DNA of 64,000 nucleotides from Halomonas sp. DQ26W (GTDB lineage Bacteria; Pseudomonadota; Gammaproteobacteria; Pseudomonadales; Halomonadaceae): contig NZ_QPKI01000008.1 of assembly GCF_003339685.1 (NCBI RefSeq), forward strand, positions 57,215-121,214, read 5' to 3'. Under the pieces are notes generated by a model. That model had not been told where the DNA came from. It did not search any database and worked only from the letters and a program-made list of their open reading frames with translations. A program made the translations under genes and the position numbers. The stretch's first letter is position 1; the number at the start of each line of letters is the position of its first letter. Positions 35,332 to 45,647 of the stretch are shown in pieces.

Positions 35332-37085
35332 CTCGACCCGGTACCCAACATTCGGGCTGGACGCTCTACAAGCGCCTGCTGGGCTATGTGAAACCCCATT
35401 GGGTTTCCTTTGCCCTGGCCATCGTCGGTTATACGATTTACGCTGCGTCCAGTACCGCCCTGGCGGAGATGATGAAGCGCCTGATCGATGGCATCCAGAG
35501 CCCAGACGCCGCCTTTCGCCTATTCCTGCCGCTGTTCGTGGTCGGCATGTTCGCTGCCCGGGGGCTGGGCACCTTCCTCGGCACCTATTTCATGAGCAAC
35601 GTGGCGCGCAACGTGGTGCACGCACTGCGCTGCGACGTCTTCAATCACATGCTGCATCTGCCGGGCCGCTTCTTCGATTCTCACTCTAGTGGCCATCTCA
35701 TATCCCGGGTCACCTATCACGTCGAGCAGGTCACCGGCGCGGCGACCAAGGCTGTTACCATAGTTCTGCGCGAAGGCCTGTTCGTCATCGGCCTGGTGAG
35801 CTACCTGATGTGGACCAACTGGATGCTGACGCTGCTCTTCCTGACGGTCACCCCCCTGATCGCGGGGGTTGTCAGCTATGCCAGCAAGCGCTTCCGGCGC
35901 ATTTCACAGCGTATCCAACACTCCATGGGCGATGTCACCCATGTGGCCTCTGAGGCCCTGTCCGGCTATCGCGTGGTGCGAACCCACGGTGCCGAGGAGT
36001 ACGAGAAGGCCCGCTTCGCCGAGGCCAGCGATTACAACCGCCAGCAGAGCATGAAGGAGGCGTTGACCAAGGCCATCAGTACCCCGATCATCCAGCTGTT
36101 GGTGGCCCTGTCGCTGGCGGTACTGGTTTGGCTAGCGATGTCGCCGGCGCTGCTCGACGACATGACACCCGGCGAGTTCGTCGCCTTCATCACCGCCGCT
36201 TCGCTGATGGCCAAGCCGGTTCGACAGCTCACCGAGGTCAACAGCGAGATCCAGAAGGGCATCGCTGCCGCGGCTGAACTGTTCGGGCTGCTCGAAGTGC
36301 CCGTCGAACGCGATGAAGGCACCCGTGAGCCGGGCCGGCTCGAGGGTCGGGTGGAACTGCAGGATGTGCACTTCCGTTATGGTGACGATGAGCCCGAGGT
36401 GCTCAAGGGCATCGATGTGACGGTCCAGGCTGGTGAGATGATCGCCATCGTGGGGCGCTCCGGAAGCGGTAAGTCGACCCTGGTGGGGCTATTGCCGCGC
36501 TTCTATCGTCCCTCTGCGGGACGCGTGCTGATCGACGGCGTGCCCATCGACGAATACCGCCTGGCGCCACTGCGCCGCCAGATCGCCCTGGTGTCTCAGC
36601 AGGTCACCCTGTTCAATGCCAGCATCGCCGACAATATCGCCTATGGCGTGGCGGATGCCGACCCGGCCGCCATCGAGGCCGCCGCTCGGGCGGCCCATGC
36701 CCATGAATTCATCGAACCGCTGTCGCAGGGTTATGACACCGTGGTGGGCGACAACGGCGTCATGCTCTCCGGCGGGCAGCGTCAGCGACTGGCTATCGCC
36801 CGGGCGATCTTCAAGGATGCCCCTCTGCTGATTCTCGACGAAGCCACGTCGGCGCTGGACACCGAGTCGGAGCGCTATATCCAGCAGGCACTGGAAACGG
36901 TATGCCGCGGCCGGACCACCCTGGTCATCGCTCATCGGCTCTCCACCATCGAGCGGGCCGATCGAATTCTGGTCATGGAACAGGGCCGCATCGTCGAGCA
37001 GGGTTCCCACGCCGAGCTGCTGGCCCGTGACGGTGCCTATGCGGCCCTTCATCGACTGCAGTTCCAGGAGTCCACGGTTCCATGA
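35328..37085 (+). CDS. msbA: Lipid A export ATP-binding/permease MsbA
   Basis: A 585-residue half-transporter that flips core-lipid A across the inner membrane. Six transmembrane helices fill residues 1-320. The ATPase has Walker A GRSGSGKST, signature LSGGQRQR, Walker B LLILDEATSALD and the H-loop IAHR. It starts with GTG at 35328 in a GTGA overlap with exbD and ends in an ATGA overlap with lpxK, a lipid A kinase, which strongly supports the MsbA assignment over a generic multidrug exporter. Confidence 0.95.
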   Translation: MTRPGTQHSGWTLYKRLLGYVKPHWVSFALAIVGYTIYAASSTALAEMMKRLIDGIQSPDAAFRLFLPLFVVGMFAARGLGTFLGTYFMSNVARNVVHALRCDVFNHMLHLPGRFFDSHSSGHLISRVTYHVEQVTGAATKAVTIVLREGLFVIGLVSYLMWTNWMLTLLFLTVTPLIAGVVSYASKRFRRISQRIQHSMGDVTHVASEALSGYRVVRTHGAEEYEKARFAEASDYNRQQSMKEALTKAISTPIIQLLVALSLAVLVWLAMSPALLDDMTPGEFVAFITAASLMAKPVRQLTEVNSEIQKGIAAAAELFGLLEVPVERDEGTREPGRLEGRVELQDVHFRYGDDEPEVLKGIDVTVQAGEMIAIVGRSGSGKSTLVGLLPRFYRPSAGRVLIDGVPIDEYRLAPLRRQIALVSQQVTLFNASIADNIAYGVADADPAAIEAAARAAHAHEFIEPLSQGYDTVVGDNGVMLSGGQRQRLAIARAIFKDAPLLILDEATSALDTESERYIQQALETVCRGRTTLVIAHRLSTIERADRILVMEQGRIVEQGSHAELLARDGAYAALHRLQFQESTVP

Positions 37086-38083
37086 AGGGTGGGCTGGCAG
37101 GGCGCTGGCTGAACGCCGCCTATGGGGGCTCCGCCTGGCTCCGCCTGCTGCGGCCGCTGGAATACCTCTACCGTCTGGTAGTGGCGCGCCGGGTTGCCGC
37201 CTATCGTAGTGGAAGGCGAGGGATATGGAGGGCCGGGGTGCCGGTGATCGTGGTCGGCAATCTGACCCTGGGCGGTACCGGCAAGTCGCCGATGGTGGCC
37301 TGGCTGGGGCGGCACCTGGCCGAGCGGGGCTGGCGCCCGGGAATTGTCTCGCGGGGCTATGGTGGCAGCGCCACCGACTACCCGCTGCGCGTGACTGAGA
37401 CGACACCGGTCGAACGCTGCGGGGACGAGCCGCGCATGCTGGCCCGCCAGACCGGGCTGCCCGTGGTCGTGGATCCCGATCGTCCGCGTGGCGCCAGGGC
37501 GCTGATTGAGGCGGGGTGCGATATCCTGATCAGTGACGATGGCTTGCAGCACCTGGCGCTGGGTCGCGACCTGGAGCTGGTCGTCGTCGATGGCCGGCGT
37601 GGCTTCGGCAACGGGCGCTGCCTGCCTGCCGGCCCGCTGCGCGAGCCGCTGGCCCGACTGCATGAGGTGGATGCGGTGCTGGTAAACGGTCCCCCATCCT
37701 TTGATATGCCCGGGAGAGGTTGGACCTTTCGGCTGGCGCCCCTGCAATGGCGTGCACTGCAGGATGGCTCATGCTTTCCGCTCCTGCCGCTGCCATTCTC
37801 GGGACCGGTCCATGCGGTGGCGGGTATCGGCAATCCGAACCGGTTCTTCGCTACCCTGGCTGAGATGGGGATAGAGGCCCGGCCTCATGCCCTAGCCGAC
37901 CATCACCACTTCACCGCCGGGGATCTTGCCTTCGACGACGGGCTACCGGTGGTGATGACGGCCAAGGATGCCGAGAAATGCCAGGGGCTAGCGTCGGCCG
38001 ATAGCTGGGTGCTGGACGTGGAAGCGCAACCCGACGCTGGATTCGCAGCATGGCTGGACTCCCGGCTGGAAGCGCTGCGATAA
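37082..38083 (+). CDS. lpxK: Tetraacyldisaccharide 4'-kinase
   Basis: A 333-residue membrane-associated kinase that phosphorylates the 4' position of the lipid A precursor. The P-loop is GGTGKS (residues 64-69) within [37 protein letters not shown] is the conserved catalytic segment. The C-terminal [11 protein letters not shown] is also typical. It overlaps the msbA stop by ATGA. Length and motifs are complete. Confidence 0.96.
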   Translation: MKGGLAGRWLNAAYGGSAWLRLLRPLEYLYRLVVARRVAAYRSGRRGIWRAGVPVIVVGNLTLGGTGKSPMVAWLGRHLAERGWRPGIVSRGYGGSATDYPLRVTETTPVERCGDEPRMLARQTGLPVVVDPDRPRGARALIEAGCDILISDDGLQHLALGRDLELVVVDGRRGFGNGRCLPAGPLREPLARLHEVDAVLVNGPPSFDMPGRGWTFRLAPLQWRALQDGSCFPLLPLPFSGPVHAVAGIGNPNRFFATLAEMGIEARPHALADHHHFTAGDLAFDDGLPVVMTAKDAEKCQGLASADSWVLDVEAQPDAGFAAWLDSRLEALR

Positions 38084-38143
38084 CCTTATACAACACCGTG
38101 GCCACTGTCTGGCGGCGGTCACCGATCACTGCGGAGGTGCAAG

Positions 38144-38365
38144 ATGGACAAGGAACTGCTGGCGATGCTGGTCTGCCCGTTGTGCAAGGGCAAGCTCAAG
38201 TACTATCGTGACGCCCAGGAGCTGCGCTGTCTCTATGATGGCCTGGCCTATCCGATTCGCGATGGTATCCCGGTCATGCTGCCCGAAGAGGCGCGCCATA
38301 TGGACGCCGACGAGAAGCTGCCAACATCACCCGGGCGCATGGGAGGCGCTGATGGGGGGCGCTGA
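38144..38365 (+). CDS. Trm112-like zinc-ribbon protein (UPF0434)
   Basis: A 73-residue protein with cysteines at 11, 14 and 29 ([10 protein letters not shown], then [13 protein letters not shown]) and the [14 protein letters not shown] end. Bacterial Trm112-like proteins resemble the eukaryotic methyltransferase activator, but their role here is unproven. GGAGG lies 6-10 nt before the ATG at 38144. Its end overlaps the kdsB start by 14 bases. The lpxK-Trm112-kdsB order is conserved among gammaproteobacteria. Confidence 0.9.
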   Translation: MDKELLAMLVCPLCKGKLKYYRDAQELRCLYDGLAYPIRDGIPVMLPEEARHMDADEKLPTSPGRMGGADGGR

Positions 38366-39128
38366 TAATGCGTTCATTGTCGTGATCCCGGCCCGCTTCG
38401 GTGCGTCGCGCCTGCCGGGCAAGCCACTGCTCGACATCGCCGGGGAGCCCATGGTCGTGCACGTCTGGCGCCGTGCCTGTGAGAGTGCCGCCCAGCGGGT
38501 GGTCGTGGCGACAGACGATGCACGTATCCGCGAAGCCTTGGTTCCCTTCGGTGCCGAGGTTGTGATGACGCGGGTCGACCACCCCTCCGGCACCGACCGG
38601 CTCGCAGAGGTGGCCGAGCGGCTGGGCCTTGCCGACGAGGCGGTACTGGTCAACGTCCAGGGCGACGAGCCGCTAATCCCGCCACAGCTGATCGACCAGG
38701 TGGCGGCGCGGCTCTTCGACGACCCCGAGGCCTCCATTGCGACCCTGGCGGAGCCGATTGCCGATGTGGAGTCGCTGTTCAATCCCAATGTGGTCAAGGT
38801 GGTGCGAGCCCTCTCCGGGCGGGCACTCTACTTCTCCCGGGCGCCCATCCCCTGGGATCGCCAGGCGTTCGCGTCGCGCCCCGACTGGCTCGAGACCGAC
38901 GGTTGGCTACGCCATATCGGCCTGTACGCCTATCGTGCCGGTTTCCTGGCACAGTACGGTGACTGGACGCCGTCTCCCCTGGAGCAGCTCGAGCAGCTCG
39001 AGCAACTGAGGGCGCTGCATCACGGCCATGCCATCCAGGTCGCCCTGGCGGCGTTGCCCAATCCTCCCGGCGTGGACACCGTCGAGGACCTTGAGCGTGT
39101 CAGGGCGCTACTGGCCCGCAGTCACTGA
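38352..39128 (+). CDS. kdsB: 3-deoxy-manno-octulosonate cytidylyltransferase
   Basis: A 258-residue enzyme that makes CMP-Kdo for lipopolysaccharide. The nucleotide loop is [14 protein letters not shown] near residue 13, and [17 protein letters not shown] and SRAPIPWDR are conserved. The ATG at 38352 follows GGGAGG; an upstream in-frame start would lie inside the Trm112-like gene. A short DNA repeat gives [10 protein letters not shown] in the conserved helix near residue 215. Confidence 0.95.
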   Translation: MGGADNAFIVVIPARFGASRLPGKPLLDIAGEPMVVHVWRRACESAAQRVVVATDDARIREALVPFGAEVVMTRVDHPSGTDRLAEVAERLGLADEAVLVNVQGDEPLIPPQLIDQVAARLFDDPEASIATLAEPIADVESLFNPNVVKVVRALSGRALYFSRAPIPWDRQAFASRPDWLETDGWLRHIGLYAYRAGFLAQYGDWTPSPLEQLEQLEQLRALHHGHAIQVALAALPNPPGVDTVEDLERVRALLARSH

Positions 39129-39138
39129 GGAGACCACC

Positions 39139-39618
39139 ATGCGCGTACTGTTTGTCTGCCTTGGCAATATCTGCCGTTCCCCCACCGCCGAAGGCGTCTT
39201 TCGCCAGCAGTTGGAAGCCGCCGGCCTGTCCGAACGGGTCGAGGTCGACTCCTGCGGCATCGCTGCCTGGCACGTGGGCAAGGCCCCCGATCCCCGGGCG
39301 CATGAAGCCGCCATGCAGCGGGGCGTCGACCTGGGCAGCCTGCGGGCTCGCCAGCTTGCGGCAGGCGACTTCCTTCGCTGCGACTACCTGCTGGCCATGG
39401 ACCGGGCCAACCTGTCGGCGCTGCACGAGCAGCGCCCCGCCGACTGCCGGGCCCATGTGGGGCTGTTTCTTGACTTCGCCGGCCATGCCGGGCGCGAGGT
39501 GCCCGATCCCTACTACGGGGGCGAGCAGGGCTTCGAGGAGGTGCTGGACCTGGTCGATGCGGCTTCCAGGGGGCTGATCGAGGAGATTCGCCAGCGACTC
39601 GAGGCGCAGCCGTCTTGA
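39139..39618 (+). CDS. Low-molecular-weight protein tyrosine phosphatase
   Basis: A 159-residue phosphatase. The catalytic loop C-x5-R-S is CLGNICRS (C7, R13) and the general acid loop is PDPYYGG. It closely follows kdsB (GAGGAG site, ATG 39139) and precedes murB, as in pseudomonads. Related proteins dephosphorylate polysaccharide tyrosine kinases. It differs from the ArsC in this window by lacking the second Cys pair. Confidence 0.92.
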   Translation: MRVLFVCLGNICRSPTAEGVFRQQLEAAGLSERVEVDSCGIAAWHVGKAPDPRAHEAAMQRGVDLGSLRARQLAAGDFLRCDYLLAMDRANLSALHEQRPADCRAHVGLFLDFAGHAGREVPDPYYGGEQGFEEVLDLVDAASRGLIEEIRQRLEAQPS

Positions 39619-40625
39619 GCGGTGAGATCCTGACCGACCATGACCTGAGTCGCGTCAACACCCTGGGGCTGCCCTGTGTCGCCGAAGCCTTCGCGGCACC
39701 GCACCGCGTTCATGCGCTGCAGGAGCTCCTGATACAGGCCGCGCAGCAGGACGCGCCGGTGACGTTACTGGGCGGTGGCAGCAATCTGATCCTGCCGGAG
39801 CGGCTGCCCGGGCTGGTGTTGCAGCCGGCCCTGGATGACTGGTGGCTGGAGGAGACGCCGGACCAGGTGCTGGTGCACGCCGGGGCCGGGGTCAACTGGC
39901 ATGCGCTGGTCATGGCCCTGGCCGCTGATGGGCTATGGGGCATCGAGAACCTGGCGCTGATCCCGGGGCACTGTGGCGCCGCACCGATCCAGAATATCGG
40001 CGCCTATGGCGTGGAGCTCTGCGATGTGCTGGAGGCCGTGCACCTGATCCATATGGACGACGCTCGTGAACAGGTGTTGACGCCAGGGGAGTGCGCCTTC
40101 GGATATCGCGACAGCATCTTCAAGCATGAGCTCGCGGGTAGGGTGGTGATCACTCGCCTGGTGCTCCGACTCTCCCGAACGCCGCGCCCGCGGCTCGAGT
40201 ATGGCGACCTGGCCAGCCGGGTCGGCGACGCTCCGACGGCTCTGCAGGTGGCAGAGGCCGTCTGCGCGGTACGCCGCGAGAAGCTGCCCGATCCGGCACT
40301 GCTCGGAAACGCCGGCAGCTTCTTCAAGAACCCCCTGGTGAGCCGGGAGGCAGCCGATCGACTGCTGACGGCCTATCCGGAATTGCCGCACTTCACCCAG
40401 CCGGATGGTCGTATCAAGCTGGCGGCCGGCTGGCTGATCGAACGCTGTGGCCTCAAGGGCTGGCGGCAAGGCCACTTCGGCGTACACGATCGCCAGGCCC
40501 TGGTGCTGGTCCACTTCGGTGGCGGTAGCGCCGCCGAGCTGCTGGACTTTGCCGCAGCGGTGGCCGGCCAGGTGGCCGAGCGTTTCGGTGTCGAACTCGA
40601 ACGCGAGCCACGTCTGGCTGGCTGA
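39615..40625 (+). CDS. murB: UDP-N-acetylenolpyruvoylglucosamine reductase
   Basis: A 336-residue FAD enzyme of peptidoglycan precursor synthesis. It shows the FAD-binding LLGGGSNLIL, GIENLALIPGHCGAAPIQNI and the catalytic serine in NAGSFFKNP. Length fits the E. coli type I enzyme. The start is a TTG at 39615 in a TTGA overlap with the preceding phosphatase stop; a GTG at 39621 is an alternative. A strong terminator follows. Confidence 0.94.
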   Translation: MSGEILTDHDLSRVNTLGLPCVAEAFAAPHRVHALQELLIQAAQQDAPVTLLGGGSNLILPERLPGLVLQPALDDWWLEETPDQVLVHAGAGVNWHALVMALAADGLWGIENLALIPGHCGAAPIQNIGAYGVELCDVLEAVHLIHMDDAREQVLTPGECAFGYRDSIFKHELAGRVVITRLVLRLSRTPRPRLEYGDLASRVGDAPTALQVAEAVCAVRREKLPDPALLGNAGSFFKNPLVSREAADRLLTAYPELPHFTQPDGRIKLAAGWLIERCGLKGWRQGHFGVHDRQALVLVHFGGGSAAELLDFAAAVAGQVAERFGVELEREPRLAG

Positions 40626-40643
40626 TTGCCACTGACCCTCCAT

Positions 40644-40680
40644 AGTCCGTTATAGACAGTCCGTCATAGACAGTCCGTCG
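40644..40680. repeat. 14-bp tandem repeat
   Basis: AGTCCGTTATAGAC is followed by AGTCCGTCATAGAC and a partial third copy AGTCCGTCG. It lies between the murB stop and the murB/rne terminator. Confidence 0.75.
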
Positions 40681-40703
40681 CCGAAAGACAGCCACCGAAA
40701 CGA

Positions 40704-40731
40704 AAACGCCCGCGCAAATGCGCGGGCGTTT
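40704..40731. terminator. Strong bidirectional terminator between murB and rne
   Basis: AAACGCCCGCGC (40704-40715) pairs with GCGCGGGCGTTT (40720-40731) over 12 bp around the loop AAAT. T-rich sequence follows on both strands, serving murB on the plus and rne on the minus strand. Confidence 0.88.
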
Positions 40732-40751
40732 CCTTTACGGCGGGCCGGGCG

Positions 40752-43700
40752 TCAGCCCTGCTTGCCATCCTGGGCCTTGGCTTCCTGCTCACGACGGCGG
40801 ATCTCCCGTGGATCGTTGTGAGCGCGATGGCGACGACGGCGCTGTGCCGGCGTTTCGTCCTTGGGAGCATCCGCATCCGCCACGGCCTCACTGGGCGTGT
40901 CAGCAGCCTTTTCAGCCGGCTTCTTGGGCTTGGCCTCCGCCTTTGGGGCCTCGACTGGCTTTTCGACCGGCGTGGGCTGCTCGGCTTTCGGCTGCTCGGC
41001 CTTGGCCTCCGCCTTTGGGGCCTCGACTGGCTTTTCGACCGGCGTGGGCTGCTCGGCTTTCGGCTGCTCGGGCTTGGCTTCCGCCTTGGGTGCGTCGTCA
41101 GCTTTCTCGGCCGGCTTGGGCGCATCGGCTTTCGGCTGCTCGGGCTTGGCTTCCGCCTTGGGTGCGTCGTCAGCTTTCTCGGCCGGCTTGGGCGCATCGG
41201 CTTTCGGCTGCTCGGGCTTGGCTTCCGCCTTGGGTGCGTCGTCAGATTTCTCGGCCGGCTTGGATGCATCGGCAGCTTTCTCGACCGGCGTGGGCGCATC
41301 GGCAGCTTTCTCGACCGGCGTGGACGGCTCGGCTTTCGGCTGCGCAGGCTTGGGCTGCTCGGGCTTAACTTCTGCCTTGGGTGCGTCGGCAGCTTTCTCG
41401 GCCGGCTTGGGCGCATCGGCCGCTTTCTCGGCCGGCGTGGACGGCTCGGCTTTCGGCTGCTCGGGCTTAACTTCTGCCTTGGGTGCGTCGTCAGCTTTTT
41501 CGACCGGCTTGGACGCATCGGTACCTTTCTCTACCGGCTTGGGCTGCTCGGCTGCTGACGGCTCGGGCTGGGCCTGGTCGTCACCCGCCTTGGCGGCTTC
41601 GGCCTGCAGACGCTGTTGCTCGGCTTCCGACTGGGGGCTGATGGCATGCTTGCGTGTGCGGTTGCGCGGATTATTGCGCGTCCGCTTCGGCTTGCCATCA
41701 TCCACCTTGTCGGCTTCGGCCGGCTTGGCGCTTCCAGCCGGTTTTTCCGCGACTTTTTCCAGCGGCTTGTCAGCGCTATCTGGTTTCTGACGTCGGGCTG
41801 AGTCGTCACGGCCACGCGAGGGTTGCCGGCTTTCCTGGCGATTCTCTTCCTGCTGCTGAGGCTTTTCCTGCCGGTCTTGCTGCTGAGGCCTCTCTTGCCG
41901 GCCCTGGCCGCGACCGCCACGGTTGCCCCGCGCGTCGCCACGACCGGAACCGGCAGGGCTTTCTTGACGATCACTGGCCTGACGCTCACTGGTTTGGCGA
42001 TCGCCGCGTCCACTTTCCTGCTGGCGACCCTGGCCGCGCTGGCCGCGGGTATCATCACGCCCCTCGGTCCGTTCGTTGCGCGGACGGCGCTGGCGACTGC
42101 GGCCATTGCGCTCGCCACGCTCGTCACCGCGGGACTGCGGCTCGGCTGCTGCGGCGGGCTTGCGGGTCGTTTCGCTTTCGGTCTCGGTGGTGTCAGTGGT
42201 GCCCAGCCACTTGGTCATGCCTTTCACAAGACGACCCAGCACGCCGGGGCTGCTCGGCAGCGCAGGTGGGGCCGACTGGGGAGCACTTTCCTGCGACGGT
42301 TGCTGATGCTGCAGCGACGTCGGAGCGGGTTCGTTATGGATGACCGTCTTCACCGCCGCTTCGGTGCGTAAAACCGGCTTGGCGATGCTGGCGTCCGGCT
42401 CCTTGCCCACCTCGGTGTCGACCGAGAGCTCGTAGCTGGACTTCTCCTGCTCGTTATCTTCATCAACGTGGTCATCGCGCAGGCGCTGAACGTCGTAATG
42501 AGGCGTATCCATGTCGGGGTTGGGCAACACCAGCACACGCACGTCCTGGCGGCTCTCGATATCGGCCAGCACGGCGCGCTTCTCGTTGAGCAGGTAGGTG
42601 GCGACCGGTACAGGCAGGATGGCGCGGATCTGTGCGCTGCGCTCCTTCATGGCCTCTTCTTCGATCAGGCGCATGATTGAGAGCGACAGGGAGCGCACGT
42701 CACGGATGGTGCCCTGGCCGTTGCAGCGCGGGCAGACCACGCCGCTGGTTTCGCCCAGGGACGGGCGCAGGCGCTGGCGTGACATTTCCATCAGGCCGAA
42801 GCGGGAGATGCGGCCGATCTGCACCCGGGCGCGGTCCAGCTTGAGCGCGTCGCGCATGCGGTTCTCGACTTCCCGCTGGTTGCGTGCGGGGCTCATGTCG
42901 ATGAAGTCGATCACCACCAGGCCGCCGATATCGCGAAGGCGCAGCTGGCGGGCGATCTCGTCGGCGGCCTCGGAGTTTGTCTGCAGGGCGGTCTCTTCGA
43001 TATCGCTGCCGCGGGTGGCGCGGGCCGAGTTGATATCGATGGAGACCAGCGCCTCGGTGTGGTCGATGACGATGGAACCGCCGGAGGGCAGCTTCACTTC
43101 ACGCTCGTAGGCGGTCTCGATCTGCGATTCGATCTGGAAGCGCGAGAACAGCGGGACCTCATCGGCGTAGAGCTTGATCTTCTGCTGGTAGGAGGGCATG
43201 ACCTGGCGAATGAAGGTCAGCGCTTCCTGATGTACGACCGGGCTGTCGATCAGTACCTCGCCGATATCCTGGCGCAGATAGTCGCGCATGGCGCGAATGA
43301 TGACGTTCGATTCGCGATAGATCAGGAACGGAGCCGGTCGCTTGACGGCTTCCTCGGTGATTGATTCCCAGACCTGTACCAGGTAGTCGAGATCCCACTG
43401 AAGCTCCTCGGGGGAGCGGCCAATGCCGGCGGTGCGTACGATCACGCCCATCCTGTCCGGCACGGTGAGTTCGCCCATGGCCTCCTTGAGCTGGCTGCGC
43501 TCGTCGCCCTCTATTCGGCGCGAGATGCCGCCGGCGCGAGGGTTATTGGGCATCAGTACCAGAAAGCGGCCGGCCAGGCTGATGAAGGTGGTGAGTGCTG
43601 CGCCCTTGTTTCCGCGCTCCTCCTTGTCGACCTGGACGATGACTTCCTGACCCTCCTTGAGCACCTCCTTGATGCTGGGGCGCCCCGAGGTCTCCTTGAG

Positions 43701-43934
43701 GAAGTACTCCCGGGAAATTTCCTTGAGGGGAAGGAAGCCATGGCGATCGGCACCGAAGTCGACGAAGGCGGCTTCGAGGGAGGGCTCTACACGGGTAATC
43801 TTACCGCGGTAGATATTGGCTTTTTTCTGTTCCCTGGCACCGGATTCGATGTCCAGGTCGTAAAGGCGTTGTCCGTCTACCAGAGCAACCCGCAGTTCTT
43901 CAGGCTGGGTTGCATTAATGAGCATCCGTTTCAT
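40752..43934 (-). CDS. rne: Ribonuclease E
   Basis: A 1060-residue endoribonuclease, the core of the RNA degradosome. The S1 domain spans about 38-120, the DNase-I-like domain has the catalytic aspartates in [13 protein letters not shown] and [16 protein letters not shown], and the zinc link is CPRCNGQG. The C-terminal half is disordered: Arg/Gln-rich RNA-binding stretches, then a long Lys/Ala/Pro/Glu repeat region with 24-residue units. The start is the ATG at 43934 ([20 protein letters not shown]); the longer open frame upstream belongs to the leader. It is divergent from rluC, as in many gammaproteobacteria. Confidence 0.97.
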   Translation of the reverse strand: MKRMLINATQPEELRVALVDGQRLYDLDIESGAREQKKANIYRGKITRVEPSLEAAFVDFGADRHGFLPLKEISREYFLKETSGRPSIKEVLKEGQEVIVQVDKEERGNKGAALTTFISLAGRFLVLMPNNPRAGGISRRIEGDERSQLKEAMGELTVPDRMGVIVRTAGIGRSPEELQWDLDYLVQVWESITEEAVKRPAPFLIYRESNVIIRAMRDYLRQDIGEVLIDSPVVHQEALTFIRQVMPSYQQKIKLYADEVPLFSRFQIESQIETAYEREVKLPSGGSIVIDHTEALVSIDINSARATRGSDIEETALQTNSEAADEIARQLRLRDIGGLVVIDFIDMSPARNQREVENRMRDALKLDRARVQIGRISRFGLMEMSRQRLRPSLGETSGVVCPRCNGQGTIRDVRSLSLSIMRLIEEEAMKERSAQIRAILPVPVATYLLNEKRAVLADIESRQDVRVLVLPNPDMDTPHYDVQRLRDDHVDEDNEQEKSSYELSVDTEVGKEPDASIAKPVLRTEAAVKTVIHNEPAPTSLQHQQPSQESAPQSAPPALPSSPGVLGRLVKGMTKWLGTTDTTETESETTRKPAAAAEPQSRGDERGERNGRSRQRRPRNERTEGRDDTRGQRGQGRQQESGRGDRQTSERQASDRQESPAGSGRGDARGNRGGRGQGRQERPQQQDRQEKPQQQEENRQESRQPSRGRDDSARRQKPDSADKPLEKVAEKPAGSAKPAEADKVDDGKPKRTRNNPRNRTRKHAISPQSEAEQQRLQAEAAKAGDDQAQPEPSAAEQPKPVEKGTDASKPVEKADDAPKAEVKPEQPKAEPSTPAEKAADAPKPAEKAADAPKAEVKPEQPKPAQPKAEPSTPVEKAADAPTPVEKAADASKPAEKSDDAPKAEAKPEQPKADAPKPAEKADDAPKAEAKPEQPKADAPKPAEKADDAPKAEAKPEQPKAEQPTPVEKPVEAPKAEAKAEQPKAEQPTPVEKPVEAPKAEAKPKKPAEKAADTPSEAVADADAPKDETPAQRRRRHRAHNDPREIRRREQEAKAQDGKQG
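41071..41286 (-). repeat. 72-bp in-frame repeats in the RNase E tail
   Basis: Three tandem units start at 41071, 41143 and 41215. The first two are nearly identical and the third has diverged. On the minus strand each encodes 24 residues containing [20 protein letters not shown]. Related shorter units continue on both sides, about 40930-41560. Confidence 0.9.
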
Positions 43935-44650
43935 ATTGTCTCGCAAACTGGACGCACCGGTGGGCATCGAAGAAGGCGAACCTCTGGGTGCTGCGTGCTC
44001 GTGCTCAGCGCATGTCGCGGATGCACAGTGGCGCCCGATCGTACCGGTACCCACGATGGGCCCAGCACGACATGATCATGTTGAGTACTCGGCGGAGGCA
44101 GGACATGTCTCGGTGGGCTATTCCCATCCGGCCCTGCGGTCACCGCCAGACACCTGGCATTCATCGATTCGCCAACGCCGGCCACCGGCACGATGTTGAA
44201 CGATTCCCGTGGCCACCGCCCGCCAAACTGGCGGGCCGGGATCCGGGCGTGGCGTAACTGCTTGTTTGTCGCTATCCATCGTTAGCGGCGTGTCCGTAGC
44301 GATCAGCCGTGCGACTTTCGTCGTGTATCACTTCCGCTCATGACGGGGGCTTTCGCTACGTCTTGCTTGCTACTGTTCTCGTTACTGCTGCGTTCGTTAC
44401 GTCTGGGTGTCTTGCTGTCGTATCGGTAACACTGGGTCACTCGTCGGCGGCGGGACCGAATCAGCGGGTCGTCGCGGCCTGATTTCGTCGCTCCGGCCTG
44501 CGTGTCTGTCGGGCAGGCGCTTATGGGACCGAAGGGATCCATCCGAGCGAGCTGGCAATATAGCAGCAATGGTAATATGCGGCAATTGGCGCAGCGAGTG
44601 GCCGAGTAGGCTAGAATGCCGGCTCACAACAGGTTTCGAGCGGGAGTGTC
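43935..44650. other. rne leader and rne/rluC divergent region
   Basis: 716 bp without a convincing gene. Given the promoter at 44557-44585, the rne transcript would have a leader of about 615 nt, in line with the long autoregulatory rne leader known from enterobacteria. A perfect 8-bp hairpin GCCCGCCA-AAC-TGGCGGGC lies at 44218-44236. Confidence 0.6.
44557..44585 (-). promoter_or_regulatory. Predicted rne promoter
   Basis: On the minus strand TTGCCG (44585-44580), a 17-bp spacer and TATATT (44562-44557). A TAGAAT hexamer at 44612-44617 on the plus strand may belong to rluC. Confidence 0.6.
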
Positions 44651-45598
44651 ATGACCGAAGGGCGCGACGTACAGTGGGTGGAAGTAGGCGATGGCCAGGT
44701 TGGTCAACGAATCGACAACTTCCTTATGACGCGCCTCAAGGGCGTGCCGCGTGCCCTTGTTTATCGCATCGTGCGCAAGGGTGAGGTGCGGGTCAACAAG
44801 AAGCGGGTCAAGGTCGATTACCGCCTGGTGATAGGCGATCTGGTGCGCATCCCTCCGCTGCGCCTGACGCCCCGTGAGGCGGTCAGAGAGGTCAGCGACA
44901 GCCTGCGCAACCTGCTGGCAGGAAGCGTGTTGGTAGAGGGGCGTGACTGGCTGGTGATCAACAAGCCAGCGGGCCTGGCCGTGCACGGTGGCAGTGGCGT
45001 CAAGATCGGCTTGATCGAGGCGTTCCGCCAGGTGCGGGAGGATCTCGACTTTCTGGAACTGGTGCATCGACTGGACCGCGATACCTCTGGTTGCCTGCTG
45101 CTCGCCAAGTCGCGGCCGGCGCTGCTGACCCTTAACGATGCGCTCAAGCAGCACAAGATGGACAAGCAGTACCTCGCCCTGGTGGCAGGCCGCTGGCCGG
45201 TGAAGCGTGAGTTCGTCAGCGCCCGCCTGGAGCGCTTCGATGCCGGCAACGGCGAGCGGCGGGTAAGGGTCGGCGCCGACGGCAAGGTCTCGCGCACGCG
45301 TTTCGCCGTACGCGAGACCTTCCCCAGGGCGACCCTGATCGAGGCGGAGCCGGTTACCGGGCGTACCCATCAGATTCGTGTCCATGCGGCCCATGCCGGC
45401 TTCCCGCTGCTGGGCGACGACAAGTATGGCACCCGCGAGGGGGAGGTGCTGTCCCGCAAGCTGGGCTTGTCGCGCCTGTTCCTGCATGCGGCGGCATTGA
45501 CATTTCCCGAGCCGACCAGTGGGCGGCCGGTGCAGATAAAAGCGCCGTTGCCCAATGGTCTGGAAGCCGTGTTGCAGCGTGCCCGCAAGTTTTCCTGA
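44651..45598 (+). CDS. rluC: 23S rRNA pseudouridine synthase RluC
   Basis: A 315-residue enzyme that isomerises uridines in 23S rRNA. An N-terminal S4 domain (RIDNFLMTRLKGVPRALVYR) is followed by the catalytic RluA-type core. The catalytic aspartate is D144 in HRLDRDTSG, and GRTHQIRVH is the second hallmark. Its placement opposite rne, plus length, support RluC over RluA or RluD. The ATG at 44651 is preceded by a weak GGGAG. Confidence 0.94.
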   Translation: MTEGRDVQWVEVGDGQVGQRIDNFLMTRLKGVPRALVYRIVRKGEVRVNKKRVKVDYRLVIGDLVRIPPLRLTPREAVREVSDSLRNLLAGSVLVEGRDWLVINKPAGLAVHGGSGVKIGLIEAFRQVREDLDFLELVHRLDRDTSGCLLLAKSRPALLTLNDALKQHKMDKQYLALVAGRWPVKREFVSARLERFDAGNGERRVRVGADGKVSRTRFAVRETFPRATLIEAEPVTGRTHQIRVHAAHAGFPLLGDDKYGTREGEVLSRKLGLSRLFLHAAALTFPEPTSGRPVQIKAPLPNGLEAVLQRARKFS

Positions 45599-45647
45599 GC
45601 ATTGCTACCTACAACTGCTACCTACAATAGCCTTAACCGGAGCCTCG

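Noticed and set aside
40861..41790. 309-codon repetitive open frame on the plus strand, rich in Ala, Ser, Gly and Phe
   Set aside because: It is the reverse reading of the RNase E repeat tail; the repeat pattern belongs to the minus-strand coding sequence.
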